Assembly (NCBI GenBank): GCA_964036195.1
Contig: OZ038457.1
Coordinates: 19,991,147 to 20,055,146 of the forward strand
Origin: Sphaerolaimus hirsutus
Taxonomy: Eukaryota > Nematoda > Chromadorea > Monhysterida > Sphaerolaimidae
Reading direction: 5' to 3'
Length of the DNA stretch: 64,000 nt
Within the stretch, counting starts at the first letter, position 1. The number at the start of each line of letters is the position of its first letter. A program made the position numbers and the translations under genes. The notes under the pieces are model-generated. The model did not search any database. It was given only the letters and a program-made list of their open reading frames with translations, and had not been told where the DNA came from. This document shows positions 39,690-51,942 of this stretch, in pieces.

Positions 39690-40774
39690 GATGAATTATT
39701 TTAGGTCGTCGATTTGAGCGACGTCGATAGTTGAAATCGACTCACAGGGATCGCTTGATCGATAGATCGTAGGGGGACAGAGAATAAGCTATAGATGTCT
39801 ATGTATGGTGGAAATGGATTATTGCCACAAATTATGAACGATTTGTGCACGATCGCTAGAATTATGACACTCACTCACTCGCGGATTCATTTATACGAAT
39901 GTTATGGGGTTGACAAGAATGCGCGCTTACAGGAAATAAAAATTATCGCCAATTGACGCGAAAAGCATTTCCGCCGAAGTTGGCTGCTGTCTTGAAAAAA
40001 GGCGGTTCAAAGTTATGTTCAGTATCCTTGATATTCAGAGTGGGCGTCTGTGTGAGGTTTTGCGATAGCCTCGGTCAACTACAGTTGAAGTTGACCGAGG
40101 TTAAAAATAACACCGATAAACTCAGATGCGCTCAGAAGCTAACAAAATGAGTTTACCAAATTCTTAATTTACCGTTAGTCTACGTCAGAAGCCCACTCTG
40201 AATATCAAGGCTACTGAACATAACTCAGTCGAATCCGGAAAGCATAACAAAAAATTCAAATAAACGCAATTTCAGTAGTATATCAAATTAGTTTATAAAA
40301 AAAACACTTTTTTTAATAAACTAATGGCTTAAGTAATTTTGTAAGGAAAATGAAAAATTTTAAGAAAAAGCCAGTTTTTAAAACGTATTGACGTTTACTT
40401 ATAAAATACGTATACTCGAGTACTGCTTAAATGCGTTTGCGTTTCTCCCGACAAAATACTAGTAAAATACGCACTTACTCGGGTTTACAGATTTACGAGT
40501 TTCCCAAATTTCGGTTGTGCACCAGAGTGCGCAGCGCCTTCATGCATTTGTACACCAGCGCAGGTGAAGTTAGTTTTACGGCGTGCTTGTTCTCCTAGCG
40601 TTACACTTCACAGCATGCTAAGTGTAGTATTTGATTGAATTACTACAATATTTGAAATACTACATAATGGCTTTTAATACATAAATATTTTACGTATGCG
40701 TATTTATGTGACTTTGCTCAATATGCATGCCGTGTTTATATTTTCGATTCGATTTTTCACTCGGCGGTAGTGAT
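39690..40774. other. upstream region of copy B
   Basis: The first ~100 bp resemble the upstream region of copy C (45968-46100), including the CTCACAGGG/CTCGCAGGG stretch and AAATGGATTATTG. A promoter cannot be pinpointed. A second part (40380-40740) has TACGTATACTCGAGTA repeat traces. Confidence 0.45.
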
Positions 40775-41820
40775 CAGGGTTGGCAAAATCTCTGAAAAAA
40801 ATAAAAATAAAATGGAATATTCAAGAATAAAATAAAATAAAATGGAAAATTTAAGAATAAAAATAAAAATTGTACAAAATTCGAATTTTTGTAAAAATTT
40901 TGTAAAATTGTATAAAAATTCATATTTTTGTAAAATTGTATAAAAATTCATATTTTTTGTAAAATTTTGTCTCATTGCTTGAGTCTCTACCTATTTATTC
41001 ATGGATCTGGGGGCAGTCCCAAGCATTGTAAAGTGTCAAATGTCATGTAAAATGTCATGCAAAGTGTCAATGGTCATGACAAATGTAAAGTAAAGTGTAA
41101 ATTGTCATGACATGAAAATTAAAGTATCAATTGTCAAGCAAATTGTGTTCAAATCTCATGTTTTTTTTCTCCAAATCTTATGTTTTGTATCCAAATTATG
41201 TTTTTGTTGACTCCAAATCTTATGTGAACATTTGGATACAAAAACACAAGATTTGGATATAAAACAACTATGGATACAAAAACACAAGATTTGGATACAC
41301 AATTTACACTTTGCATGACAGTTGTCATGACAATTGCCACTTTGCTTGAAATTTTACATAACACTTGACATTTTGCATGACAATTGATACTTTACTTTAC
41401 ATTTGTCATGACAATTGACACTTTGCATGACATTTTACAAATGTGCCCAGCACACTCCAGTAGTCCTTCTACTGAAAATGCAAACCATTCTTATCAATAA
41501 TTGTAACTTTACACTTGCAGCTAGCTAACAATACATACTGCATGCAACTTTTGAAAAGTAAGGGAAAAATTTGTCACAGGTTTTTCATGTATAGGTCTAA
41601 TTATAACATTTTTCTGGCCTTGCATGCATGTTTCTGATTTTTTGTAAAATTTCTGTACAATTTTTGTAAAATTTTTGTAAAATGTGTCATTTTATTTTAT
41701 TAATGACTTTATGGAATAAAATAAAATAAAATGAAACAAGAATAAAACAAAAATAAAATAAAATTTTTATACAATTTTTATACAATTTTACTAAAATGAA
41801 TTTTTATAAAACCAACCCTG
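40775..41820. mobile_element. hAT-like element of AAATAAAA repeats with an inner TGTCATG hairpin
   Basis: Ends CAGGGTTGGCAAAATC and AACCAACCCTG with exact 8-bp duplications GTAGTGAT (40767-40774 and 41821-41828). Inside, about 41005-41455, AAAGTGTCAAATGTCATG units are mirrored by CATGACAATTGACACTTT units, likely a second nested fold-back. A smaller relative is 51413-51686. Confidence 0.85.
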
Positions 41821-41829
41821 GTAGTGATG

Positions 41830-42933
41830 GAACGACCCTGCGCACACTAGTTTTCACTCGAAATTTAAAAACTCATAAATGAGCTTTGAACGTGTTTGAG
41901 TTTTCCACAATGACTCATTTTTAATCTCCGTCAACTAGTTGACGGTCACCTCATTGTAGAATTCACAAATGCGTTCTAAGCTGATTTATCAGTTTTCGAA
42001 ATTTCGCGCAGGCACAATGCTGCTTTACCAACACCACGCGAAATAAATGTTTCACAAATTGGCGCGAGCATTTTCTCATTATCGCAGAAGTTTCATCGGT
42101 TTTCAAACTTTCTTTCTTTTCTTGTAACGTCCGTGTTGGCTAGTGTGAAAAAAACTCGACAAGAATTTCAACACAGATTCATCTCGAAAGAAATCAAATG
42201 AAGCAATCTAATATTTGAGAAAAAAATGGAATTTACTGCACCCAACAAAAACATTCCCACAAAATGTTCTAAAGGGGAAATAGATCAAACAGACCGGAAT
42301 GAAGAACCCAGGAAAAACTTATAAAAATGAGCAAATCGCTAAATTCGGACAAAATGAAAAAATATTTTCTAGAATAAGCCCTTTGGATTGCTTTTCCATG
42401 TGACCTGTGATTCAGGATTCGTTAAAGTGGCAATTATTTCATTTATTATATCGGCATCCTCAAAGAAAATACAACATAAACCTGTACAGGTAAACATACA
42501 GTTGGACAAATTGGCTCCAGGCACACTAGTTTACAGCCGAAATCTCGAAAAGTGATAAACCGCAACTTTGGACGTATTTGGGCTTACAATGAGTGTTCGT
42601 CAACTGACTGCTGACGGTGATCGAAAATAGTTCATTGTGGTAAACTCAAATGAGTTTAAACAGATTTACCAGTTTCCGAAATTTCGGCCGTAAACTAACG
42701 TGTAGCTACTTTGCGCACACCATTTTTGCCACACTAAATTTGTATTTCATAATTGAGACAGGAATTTTTGTTTTAAATTTTTTGAGGGTTCATTTTACCT
42801 GGCTAACGTAAAAAGCTATCTGAAAGGGCTTATTCTAAAAAATTTACCAGTCCATTTACATTTCAATTCACAAAATAACGACGTTCCGCAGTTTCCGGTG
42901 GTTTGAAGAACCAGACGATCGACCAGAAATCTT
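41830..42933 (-). repeat. 3' flank of duplicon C
   Basis: Similar by eye to 34397-34900 and 47580-48530: ACAAATTGGCGCGAGCATTTTC near 42055, GAAATCAAATGAAGCAATC near 42190 and ACCTGTACAGG near 42480. No coding sequence seen. Confidence 0.55.
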
Positions 42934-45900
42934 CTAGCGGCGATTGCCACCGCCGCCTCCCTGCGATAGAAAATGTTAAAAGTAGTCCCAATAAGAAAAC
43001 ATAAAATTTAATTTATCTCTCTGGAAAATTCTGGCAAAAATTTTTTTTCTGATATTTAAAAAATAAAAACCACCCATAAATTTTTCAATGCCCCCAATAC
43101 AGTGGGTGCAATAACCGACCTGGTTGTTCTGGGAACTGGAACCAGCATTACCCTGCGCCGCCTGCAAGTAAAAAACATCGTCGTTGCTACATTGCCAACC
43201 AGTGTAGAAGGAAAAATCAATCATAACCTATCATATCATATCATAGTGTTTTTTTCACAGGAAAAATCAACCACAACAATTATACCCCATAACCCAGGGT
43301 CAATCAAAATTAGCGTTCCAAAAATAGCGTAATTTTCGGATAATATAATTAAATATAATTTCAGAAAATCCCTCAAGGAATAAAATTTAATTAAATCTCT
43401 ATCGAAAACCCTGGAAAATATAACTTTTATATTTTGAAAGATTTTCTGATATTTTTGAAAATCTCAGAAAAATTTAGCAAATTCTTATTCTGAGAAATTG
43501 AAAATATACATATCCCAGAGATCTTTGGAACGCTAATTACACTTGATTAGTCACGCATAACACTTACTTAAGTTTTTAGATCATCGCGATTTTGATCCAT
43601 ACTTGAAAGAAAAGTAATAACCTATTAGGGATGGCCAAAAAAATTGTTTTTTAACGACCCTGTTTAAAAAAAAACATTTAAAAAAAATAAAACGGTTTTT
43701 TTAAAAGCTCCCAAATATGGTTATGGGTCAACATATACATGTTTATCATATTATTTCCAGTACTTTGTGATGCTAAATATAGCCAAATAATGGCTGTGGA
43801 GCCGTGGGATAGCATTATAAGTGGTTATTTCTGTCAAAAATATCCATTTTTTGTCAGCTTGTTACGTATATCGCCTTTTGTCAAAGTTCGTGATATCAAG
43901 TCAAGTTTTGCATGAAATAGTACTTGAATAAGGTTATAAGAGAAGGCTAATACATTGACAGTGATGTTTCACGCTGTAGAATTATGTGGGACCACATTGG
44001 CTGGATATTATATACTACACTAACATATCACGGCTTATTATTACACAATAGCATGAACAAATGGAAGCTTTCACACCAAAAATGCCCCAAAACCAATGAA
44101 AACAACCACCAATGGTAATGTGTATGTGAAATAGCGCGCTTGCGCGCAAAAAAATGCAAAATACCAAGTGCATAGTACAAAAAAATTTAGCTGATGTTTT
44201 TTATCTAAAAAACGGTTTCAATGACTCTTTAAAAAAACATTTTTTACAAAAAGGATGGTTAAAAAACATCGGCCATCCCTATAACCTATTACGAGCTCAT
44301 ATTTACACCTGACGCACAAATCAAAATTTTGTGAAAAGAAAAATTCTGACCCAAAATCTTGTGATATATTTAGTAATCTCAACAGACAAATCGCCCAAAC
44401 AAAAATGCACCCAGCTAGGCGTACCTGATGGGCAAGAGCTTGGCCCTTCGCCGAGTCAGGGTGCGGTCCCACGTGCACCATGTCGCCGGTTTTTTGATCG
44501 AAAAGGTGCTCGCTTTTCATGCCATAGTACCTGTAGGCAGCAGAAAGTTCCATGAGAAGTTGAATTACCAGGGGCCAGTTCCGCAAATTGAGAAGTAAAA
44601 TGGCAAATGCGAAGTGAAATGGCAAAAGTGAAGTGAAATGGCAAAAGTGAAGTGAATTGAGAAGTAAAATCGCAAAAGCGAAGAGAAATTACTAATTATT
44701 TTTTTACTTCGTTTTTACCAATTTACTTGCCATTTCTCTTCACTTTTGCCATTTTACTTCTCACTTCAGCTTTTTTCGGAGCTGCAGCCATCGTTGCGCA
44801 TTTGCCCTTTCTGCAGATGTATTGTTGGTAAATCGGTCCCCGTACTCTCAGTCTCACTTCACTTTTTTATACACTAATTGGCGTGTTTTTTTACATACAT
44901 ATAAGCGATTTCTGGCGCCAACGCCAATGGCGCCATGGTTTTGCGCCTACGAATGGCGCCAGCGCCATGACGTCATTCCGCTACCACATAGGTAAAAATA
45001 TCCCCCGTTCGCCGGGCTCCGTAAACACGCAGCCCCCCGCTCAAAAATCCTGGATACATCCCGTTTGACAGATTTATCATTTCCGCAGTTTAGTTACGCT
45101 TTGAAAAAAATTACTTAAAATTTCAGCCTTAAGAGTAGGGTTGGCACTCGATTTTTTAAACTGATTTTAAAAAAATCAGATTAAAAAAATCACAGGGTGG
45201 AAACAGATTTTAATTTTAAAAATCAAAATGAAAAATTTCTGGTGGACTTGCACTAGGTATTTTGCAATTTTTTTGTGCGCAAGTGCGCAATTTCCAATAC
45301 ACATTACCATTGGTGGTGTTTTAATGGGTTTTGCGGCATTTTTAGTGTAAAATATTGTATTTATTCATGCTACCATGTAATAATAAGCCGTGATATGCTA
45401 GTGTAGTATATAATATCTAGCATATGGGCTGCCACATACTTCTACAGTGTGTAGCATCACTGTCAAGCTATTGGCCTTCTCTTACAACCTTATTTAAGCA
45501 CTATTCCATGCTGAACTTCAGTTGAAGTCACAAACGTCCGACAAAAGGCGATATATGCAATAAGTCGACATAAATGGATATTTTTGAAAGAAATCACTGC
45601 TTATAATGCTATCCCATAACTCCACATTCAAAATTACCACAATATACATAACAATCCATTGTCTGACACTTAACATACACATATTTTACTCTATATACCC
45701 CCATTTTGGGCGATTTTAAAAAAATCTGATTTTTATTTATTTTTTATCGATTTTTTTCCAACCGTACTTCCAAACGCCAAACCCTTCCAAGAGCCAAACG
45801 TTACAGGCCGAATTCGTATACGCACCGTACTTACTGAACTATACCAAAACGATGCGGGGATTCAATGAAACTGACTTTTCATCGTGGCTAAAGTGCCTGC

Positions 45901-45967
45901 AGTCGTCCTTGGCATAGTCCTTGCTGGAGTCGCGGTAGGGCAGATTGGGGTCGTAGCCGCGGGACAT
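42934..45967 (-). CDS. small protein of unknown family, copy C, 4 exons, 81 aa
   Basis: Exons: 45897-45967, 44425-44530, 43120-43161, 42934-42960; total 246 nt. Exon 1 begins MSRGYDPNLPYRDSSKD. Exon 2 reads YYGMKSEHLFDQKTGDM then VHVGPHPDS and ends ALAHQ. Exon 3 again reads AAQGNAGSSSQNNQ. Exon 4 reads GGGGNRR after an initial G and ends TAG. Exon lengths equal copy B except for one extra codon in exon 2. The exon 1 donor, placed by homology, is GC (AG then GCACTT), a rare but known donor type; the other donors are GT. It is the best candidate for the functional copy. Introns hold 43626-44281, 44572-44776, 44883-45065 and 45136-45767. Confidence 0.7.
43626..44281. mobile_element. hAT-like element in copy C intron 2
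   Basis: Ends TAGGGATGGCC and GGCCATCCCTA with exact 8-bp duplications TAACCTAT (43618-43625 and 44282-44289). Its body matches 14538-15765 outside the nested part. Confidence 0.85.
44572..44776. mobile_element. fold-back element of AAGTGAAATGGC repeats
   Basis: Starts GGGCCAGTTCCGCAAATTG like 6088-6293, then AAGTGAAATGGCAAAAG units mirrored by CTTCACTTTTGCCATTTTAC. The right terminus is lost. It begins 42 bp upstream of exon 2 of copy C. Confidence 0.6.
44883..45065. repeat. partial GCGCCA-core hAT-like element
   Basis: Matches the right part of 16445-16883: GCGCCAACGCCAATGGCGCC, CGCCGG and a CCTGGATACATCCCG end. The left end is missing. Confidence 0.55.
45136..45767. mobile_element. hAT-like AT-rich element in copy C intron 1
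   Basis: Ends TAGGGTTGGCACTCG and TTTCCAACCGTA; the 8-mers beside them do not match beyond CTT. The body is the same as 72-738. Confidence 0.65.
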
Positions 45968-47664
45968 GATCGATTTATTTTACGGTGTCGAATTGAGCTC
46001 AGGATCAAATAACAGGAATTGCTCGCAGGGTGCGAAATGAAAATAAGCGATAGGTGTCTACGGATGGGGAAATGGATTATTGCGCAGAATTATCGATTAT
46101 TTGTGCATGATCGCTAGTAATATTGCTCTCACTGTAATGGCCGCGCAGTTGCGGTCATTGATTATTTTTGGGGTGACAAAACGATTTGTTAAGATTGCGG
46201 CTCTTATGCACTCTAATTAGGTAGTACAAGCATGTGCAAATCAGCCAAGTCCACTAATTGATTCACACTTTTATTGAGGCGATTTAGGTGATCAAATTAG
46301 TAGAAAAACAGGCAAATCGATTCTCAAAAGTCCCAAAATAGATGTAGGAAAAATATGAGTCAAAATACAAATTATGTAGACTGATTTTCAAATAGGAAAA
46401 CCGGGGTTACACAGGAATGCTTATGCAAATGAATGGCGCCAATACCTATAAATTGTCTACTTAAAGATGCAATAAATGTATAGCTTACATTGGATACAAA
46501 TAGGGCAGTTATAAATGGACGCCGAATAGAAAAGCGACGCTAAATGCTTACAAAAGAATGCGTCTGGGAAGCTCTTGGGCGGGCAAATGAATTTCAAACT
46601 TACAGTAAGAAAATGAATGAAATAACTATAAAAATGGCGCAGTAGAGCAGCGGCATAACATCACTAGCGGGTTCATTTGTGCGCCGACAACTCAAAAATG
46701 GCAAGGGCGGTTTGAACGTTGTTTAATTATGCTCGGGGGAATTCTAAAGTCGGTTCGGACGATTTTGAATTCCACCCACTTTTTAATTCCGACTTTGAAT
46801 CGGCAAAAAAAGACGTTCGAACCGCCCTTGCCAATTTGAGTGTGCGGTGCGTCAATTATACGAATGTTGTGGCCGACAAAAATGCGCCCTTACAGGAAAT
46901 GAAAATTATTGGAATTGCACGAAATGTCCAAATTTAGAATGACCACACTCGTCACATATGATGAATAAAACGAAACACGTCACCGTTTTTATAAACCGTC
47001 CAAAATAATTTTTTGTAGTTTTTTTATTTTCAGAACACAACTGAAGATTTATCCGGAGATATAATACCCCTCATGGTAACGTGGCAGCTAGCCATAAATC
47101 TTGACATCGCTAAAAATGAAAATAAAATAGGCTAAAGGCTAAAAATAGGTATATAACCAAATACATATATAGACAACAATAGCGATTCTGGAGGTGTAAA
47201 TTGGCAAAATGGAGCATATTCTAGCGATTTTAAGTAAAAATTGGGGAAAAATCGCTTAGACTTAGACGTGGGTCAAAACCATGTTGCCATGCGTGCCCCG
47301 ATCCAGTGCCAACTTGCGCACGGAATGGATAGTAAATCGCTGGCCCCGCCTTAATCATGAATCAATGTAGGGGTTAGCAGAAGTACGCACCAAACGTCGG
47401 ATGCGATGGCCATCGGTTAAGTGTCATCTCTGTGTCGCTCCTTGCCTATCTTTTCCGCCGGAGATGCAGTTTGCTATCCGTCGGACCCCCCACGGGGGTC
47501 AAAATATTGGAAACCCCTGTTTCCATCGAGCCCGGGCCATATATATGTGAATAACAAAAGCGCTTAGCCTTTTCCATCACCACAGCAAGTAATTTTGACA
47601 AATCGGCGCGCACATTTCCTCATTATCAGTGAAGTTTAAACTTTTTTTGTAATGTCCACATTGA
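45968..47664. other. upstream region of copy C
   Basis: Contains the 5' flank shared with copy B near 45970-46100 and, at 46690-47160, the block shared with 33480-34000. A 72-codon + strand frame (46719-46937) lies in that block; in the relative at 33500 the frame is not kept, so I do not call it a gene. Confidence 0.5.
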
Positions 47665-48282
47665 TAAAGTCGGCAGACGTATCGCCCTACAAACATTTGC
47701 GCCAATCTCTCCAGTGGAGAGTGCATGACGGCATTAGGTATTGTGACGCAATATTTTAACCATTGGAATAGATCGGGTCACGTATGAAAACTTGGCCCTT
47801 ATCCCAGTTACCAGTTGCGTATTATACAAATGAGAGTGAAAACTGAAAGTTAGCTAAAAATCGTTAAAATTTGCTTCCCTTTGCCAATTTCCACCTTCAT
47901 AATCGCTATTTTTGTTTATATACATGGTGATATAGCTATTGTGAGCCTATTTTATTCATATTAATAGCGGATTTCGAAATTTTGGCCGGCTGCCAAGTTC
48001 TCTTTTGTTGGAACGGATCCAACGAATGAAAAATAAAATAAAAACGTTACTTTGAACGGTAAAACGGTAGTTTGAACGGTCAAATTCTTTACGAGCAACG
48101 TTGAAAATGTAGATAACTAGGGCGTGGCACGCACGGACGCAGCGAAACGTCCATTTTTCTTTTAATATGATTTTCTTTTTCAATTTCTAGCGTCCGCGTG
48201 GGACACAAGTTTCGTTGTTTGCTCTATTCACGAGCGAATTCTAACTCTCCGATTTTGTAGGGTCAAATGTCCGCCGACTTTA
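47665..48282. mobile_element. solo copy of the TAAAGTCGGC element
   Basis: Closely similar to 3517-4140 over its full length. In copy B the matching site (about 34490-34500) reads straight through from CACATTG to GGAGAAAAAC, giving an empty-site control. Confidence 0.75.
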
Positions 48283-48565
48283 GGAGAAAAACACGACAAG
48301 AATTCTAACAACGATTTACCTCGAAAGAAATCAAATTAAGCAATCTAATATTAGAGAGAAAAAAAACTGGAATTTACTGCCACCGAAAATAAATTTCCAA
48401 ACAAAACCATGTAACGGGAAAATAGATCTATTCGACTGGAATGATCAACCCAGAAAAACAAAGTCGAATGACCGATAAACGCAAAAATTCGGATCAAAAT
48501 TAAAAACAACAACAATATTTTCTCGAATAAGCCCCCAGCCGTAAACTAGCGTGCAGAGCTACATT

Positions 48566-48987
48566 TACCGTATATCCTCGAATAAGTCCCCAGGTGTCGT
48601 ATTTCTTCATCAGCGTTTTATAGGGGGAGTTATTCAAGGGGGAGTTATTTTTCCTCAGAAAACTTGGGACTTGATTCATTGTATGAATGCATTGTGTCAA
48701 CTAATGTAATCCAGGTATTTAACAGTTTTACAACAACTAAAAGGTGTGTATACACTGCAAACACATTATGTATCTGTAATACGTTAACATTCTTTTGTAT
48801 TTTCATCGATAATTTTTGTCAATTTTGTAGCATATTTTTAACCCAGAGGGGGGAGTTATTCAAGAGGGGGGGGTTATTCAAGGGGGAGTTATTATTTCGT
48901 CAGAGGTTTTGAGGGGGAGTTATTCGAGGGGGGAGTTATTTGAGGGAATGAGTTATTCGAGGGGGCTTTATTCTAGGAAATACGGTA
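48566..48987. mobile_element. ACCGTATT-type miniature element, counterpart of 35378-35751
   Basis: TACCGTATATCCTCGAATAA at the left and TTCTAGGAAATACGGTA at the right, with inner GGGGGAGTTATT repeats. Same right flank as in duplicon B. Confidence 0.7.
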
Positions 48988-49151
48988 GATGTGTCGTTCG
49001 AAGGGGTGGGGCATTTAGCTGGCTAACATACAAAATATGTGGAGGCTTGTTCGATAAAATTTACCGGCTATCCGTATTTTAATCCACAAAATCACTACGT
49101 TCTGCACCATTTTCGGTGGTTTGAAGAACCGGCCGATCGACACATTGAAAT

Positions 49152-49519
49152 CTAGCGGCGATTGCCACCACTGCCTTCCTGTGATTGAAAAAAGTATGAT
49201 TCAAATGTTTGGACGACTATATTTGGACGAATATACTCTCAGAAAATCTCAAAACGAAAATACGTAGGTATACCTAAATCTCTCTGGAAAAACCTGGAAA
49301 AAATATAAATGCGTTTTTTTCGATCTTTTTTACATCTTAAAAAGAAAATATTATCTAACTAGAAGAATTCTGAAAAAATATTTCAAAAAATAAAAACCTC
49401 CCAGAAATTTTTCAATGCCAATTCACCCCAGGTTAACCCCAATTCAGCGGGTGCAAACAACGGACCTGGTTGTTCTGGGAACTGGAACCCGCATTGCCCT
49501 GCGACTGTCCCTGCGCCGC
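49152..49519 (-). pseudogene. 3' remnant of the small gene family (copy D)
   Basis: Two exons only: 49466-49519 (AAQGQSQGNAGSSSQNNQ, 54 nt) and 49152-49178 (EGSGGNRR, TAG). The microexon is 12 nt longer than in B and C by an in-frame QSQG-type expansion, so the frame is kept. Exons 1 and 2 are not found to the right, where the transposon nest begins. It may be a fragment or may have lost its 5' half to insertion or deletion. Confidence 0.6.
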
Positions 49520-49734
49520 CTGCGAGTAAAAAAAAACATGAAAAAATGTTTTGGACACACCTATAAAGTGGGAAAAATTGACTATGTGCTCGCGTGTAAG
49601 CCAATACACACTGTCTAATAAAACACACGAACAACTGATTTTGAAGTTAAAAACTATAAAAAGGTATGAATAATGGCGATTTTGAGCTTAATTTTTTGGT
49701 AAAATTTCTAAAAAAATCGCTTCAGATTGGGTAG

Positions 49735-49860
49735 ATAAATAGCTGGGCGATGGGGGGGGGGTGGGGTTTAAGGGATAGTAGCCAATAAATTTGCCTCCGG
49801 GATAGAGGAAGATAGCTGGGCGGTTTGGGGGGGGGGATTGACCCCCCATTAGACACCCCA
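49735..49860. repeat. fragment of CTATC-type hAT-like element
   Basis: TAGATAAATAGCTGGGCG and G-runs followed by CCCCCCATTAGACACCCC. Related to 12318-12823. Confidence 0.45.
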
Positions 49861-50269
49861 GCTTCACGGAAATTAGTGCAGCGCCAATCAATATATTTAG
49901 GTAATCAAAACTGTATTTACATTTTCGTTACTGACTTGACTGGTGTACTGACATTTTCGAATGATTTTGCACATGCAACATGAAATAAAACATACAGCAC
50001 TAGAATGGCGAAAATTGCTGGGACATAGGCGCTACGCACACTGAAGCCGAAATATTCGGCATACGCACGTTTTTGACAAATGCCGAATTAAATGCTGAAT
50101 AGAAAAAAACTTGCTGAACTCAAATCGTCCGTACTCTTGAAAATTAGGCGGTTTGTCAATTCAGCATGTATTTCAGCATTCAAAAGATGCGTACACTTTT
50201 TCATGCGGAAACATTCAGCAATAGGATAAAATCTCAAATGCTGAAATGCAAAGATAAACGAGGATTGGT

Positions 50270-50735
50270 TTTTGAGATCTCGGGATTGACCTTTTGGTAT
50301 CGGGATCGGGATTGGTTTTTGAGATTTCGGGATCGGGATTGACCTTTCGGGATCGGGATTGGCATTTTTCGGGATCGGTAATGGCATTTTTGAAAACATT
50401 CTAATATACACGTTTTTTGCCAATGTTTTCACAAAACAGGCTCAAAAACATGTCTGGATGCCAGAAAAGAGGCATACAGTGGACATTGGTTAAAATTTAT
50501 TAATGCAAAAAGGGCATTTAATGAGGTTGACCAAATTTTCTGGGATCGGGATCGGGATTGTATAAATTTTTTCGGGGTCAGGATTGTGATTTTGAAAGTT
50601 TCTGGATCGGGATCAGAGTTGGCTTTTGAGATTTCGGGATCGGGATCAGGATTGAGGTTTCAGGATCGGGATCGGGACCACCAAATCCCGAAATGTTTTA
50701 GGATCAGGATCGGGATTCCGTTTCGACCCTAGTGC
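50270..50735. mobile_element. GGGATC-repeat element, orientation opposite to 1069-1653
   Basis: TCGGGATCGGGATTGG units on + are the reverse complement of the CCCGAT family. The right edge is ATTCCGTTTCGACCCTA. The left end is worn. Confidence 0.6.
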
Positions 50736-50869
50736 CAACCCTATCCAATATACATAATCACTATTGTCTATTGACCGAAGTTGATGCTGTACAGAGAATG
50801 TAACTAATTATATCTTGTCATAAAGTTGACATCAAAAATTGTCATCAATATCTTGTCACACACACTAGT

Positions 50870-51348
50870 CAGGGGTAGGAAAGGGGGGGTTCCCCCCCCC
50901 AAATCGCCCAGCTATCTATCAATTCCAGAGGCCGCTCAGCTATCTATCTATCCCGGAGGCAAAATTTTGGGCTACTATCCCCTAAACCCCTCCCCCCAAT
51001 CGGCCAGCTATCTACCTATCTGGAGCGATTTTTGGGAAACTATACCCTAATATTCGCTCAAAATCGCTATTTTCATACCTATATATAGATTTTCACCTCC
51101 AAAATCACTAGTTCGTGCATCTAACTGCCTATTTTGAGCTATTTTTAGTACTATATGTCCTTATATACCCATTTTTAGCCATTTTTCACCTACTTTCAGC
51201 AATTTTTCTCCTTTTCCTCCCTTCTATGCCTATATATTGAGCCCCCGCGAACCCCCCCCCCAGAAAAATTTTCAGCTATCTATCCCTCCGGAGGAGTGAT
51301 TTGCTATCTATCCAACACCCAGGAGGGCCGAAAACTAGAATACCCCTG
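50870..51348. mobile_element. hAT-like CTATC-repeat element
   Basis: Ends CAGGGGTAGG and GAATACCCCTG with exact 8-bp duplications ACACTAGT (50862-50869 and 51349-51356). Relative of 12318-12823 and 6470-6960. Confidence 0.85.
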
Positions 51349-51412
51349 ACACTAGTTGACATCAAAAATTGTGTCAACTAAATTTTGGATAATTATTGGT
51401 TTTACTTGGCAG

Positions 51413-51686
51413 CAGGGTTGGCAAAATCTCAGAGAAAAAAAATCAAATACAATTTTTATACAATTTTACTACAATTTTAGTAAAAAGAATTTCACAAAAA
51501 CTAATCCTGGTCACAAAGAATAAAAAATAAAAATAAAATAATAATAAAATAATAATAAAATGGAAAATTGAAGAATAAAAAAATAAAAATAAAATGGAAA
51601 ATTGAAGAAAAAATAAAAATAAAATATAATTTATTTACAATTTTACTGCAGTTTCAGTAAAAATAATTTTACTAAAACCAACCCTG
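51413..51686. mobile_element. short hAT-like AAATAAAA-repeat element
   Basis: Ends CAGGGTTGGCAAAATC and AACCAACCCTG with exact 8-bp duplications CTTGGCAG (51405-51412 and 51687-51694). Relative of 40775-41820. Confidence 0.85.
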
Positions 51687-51942
51687 CTTGGCAGACGCTA
51701 CAGTGTATGCACAACTTCATGTGTGCAGTGGCAAAAAGGATGAAAATTGGGGTTAAGGGTGACTTCTAGTGAAAATTATGGTCATCGTTTTCAAAAATAC
51801 TTACTTTTACATTTTCCCATGGAAATAAAAGTAAAAAATTCTACTATACGTTTTCTGCACTCAGGAGTGACTAAAAATGAATATTTTACATTAACTTTGA
51901 AAACATTGATTACTTTCAACAATCTGGTTTGCAGGCATGCTT

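Noticed and set aside
40757..40975. F/I/L-rich minus frame resembling a membrane protein
   Set aside because: Low-complexity AAATAAAA repeat inside a hAT-like element.
46719..46937. 72-codon + strand frame upstream of copy C
   Set aside because: The related block at 33.5 kb does not keep the frame open, so it looks non-coding.
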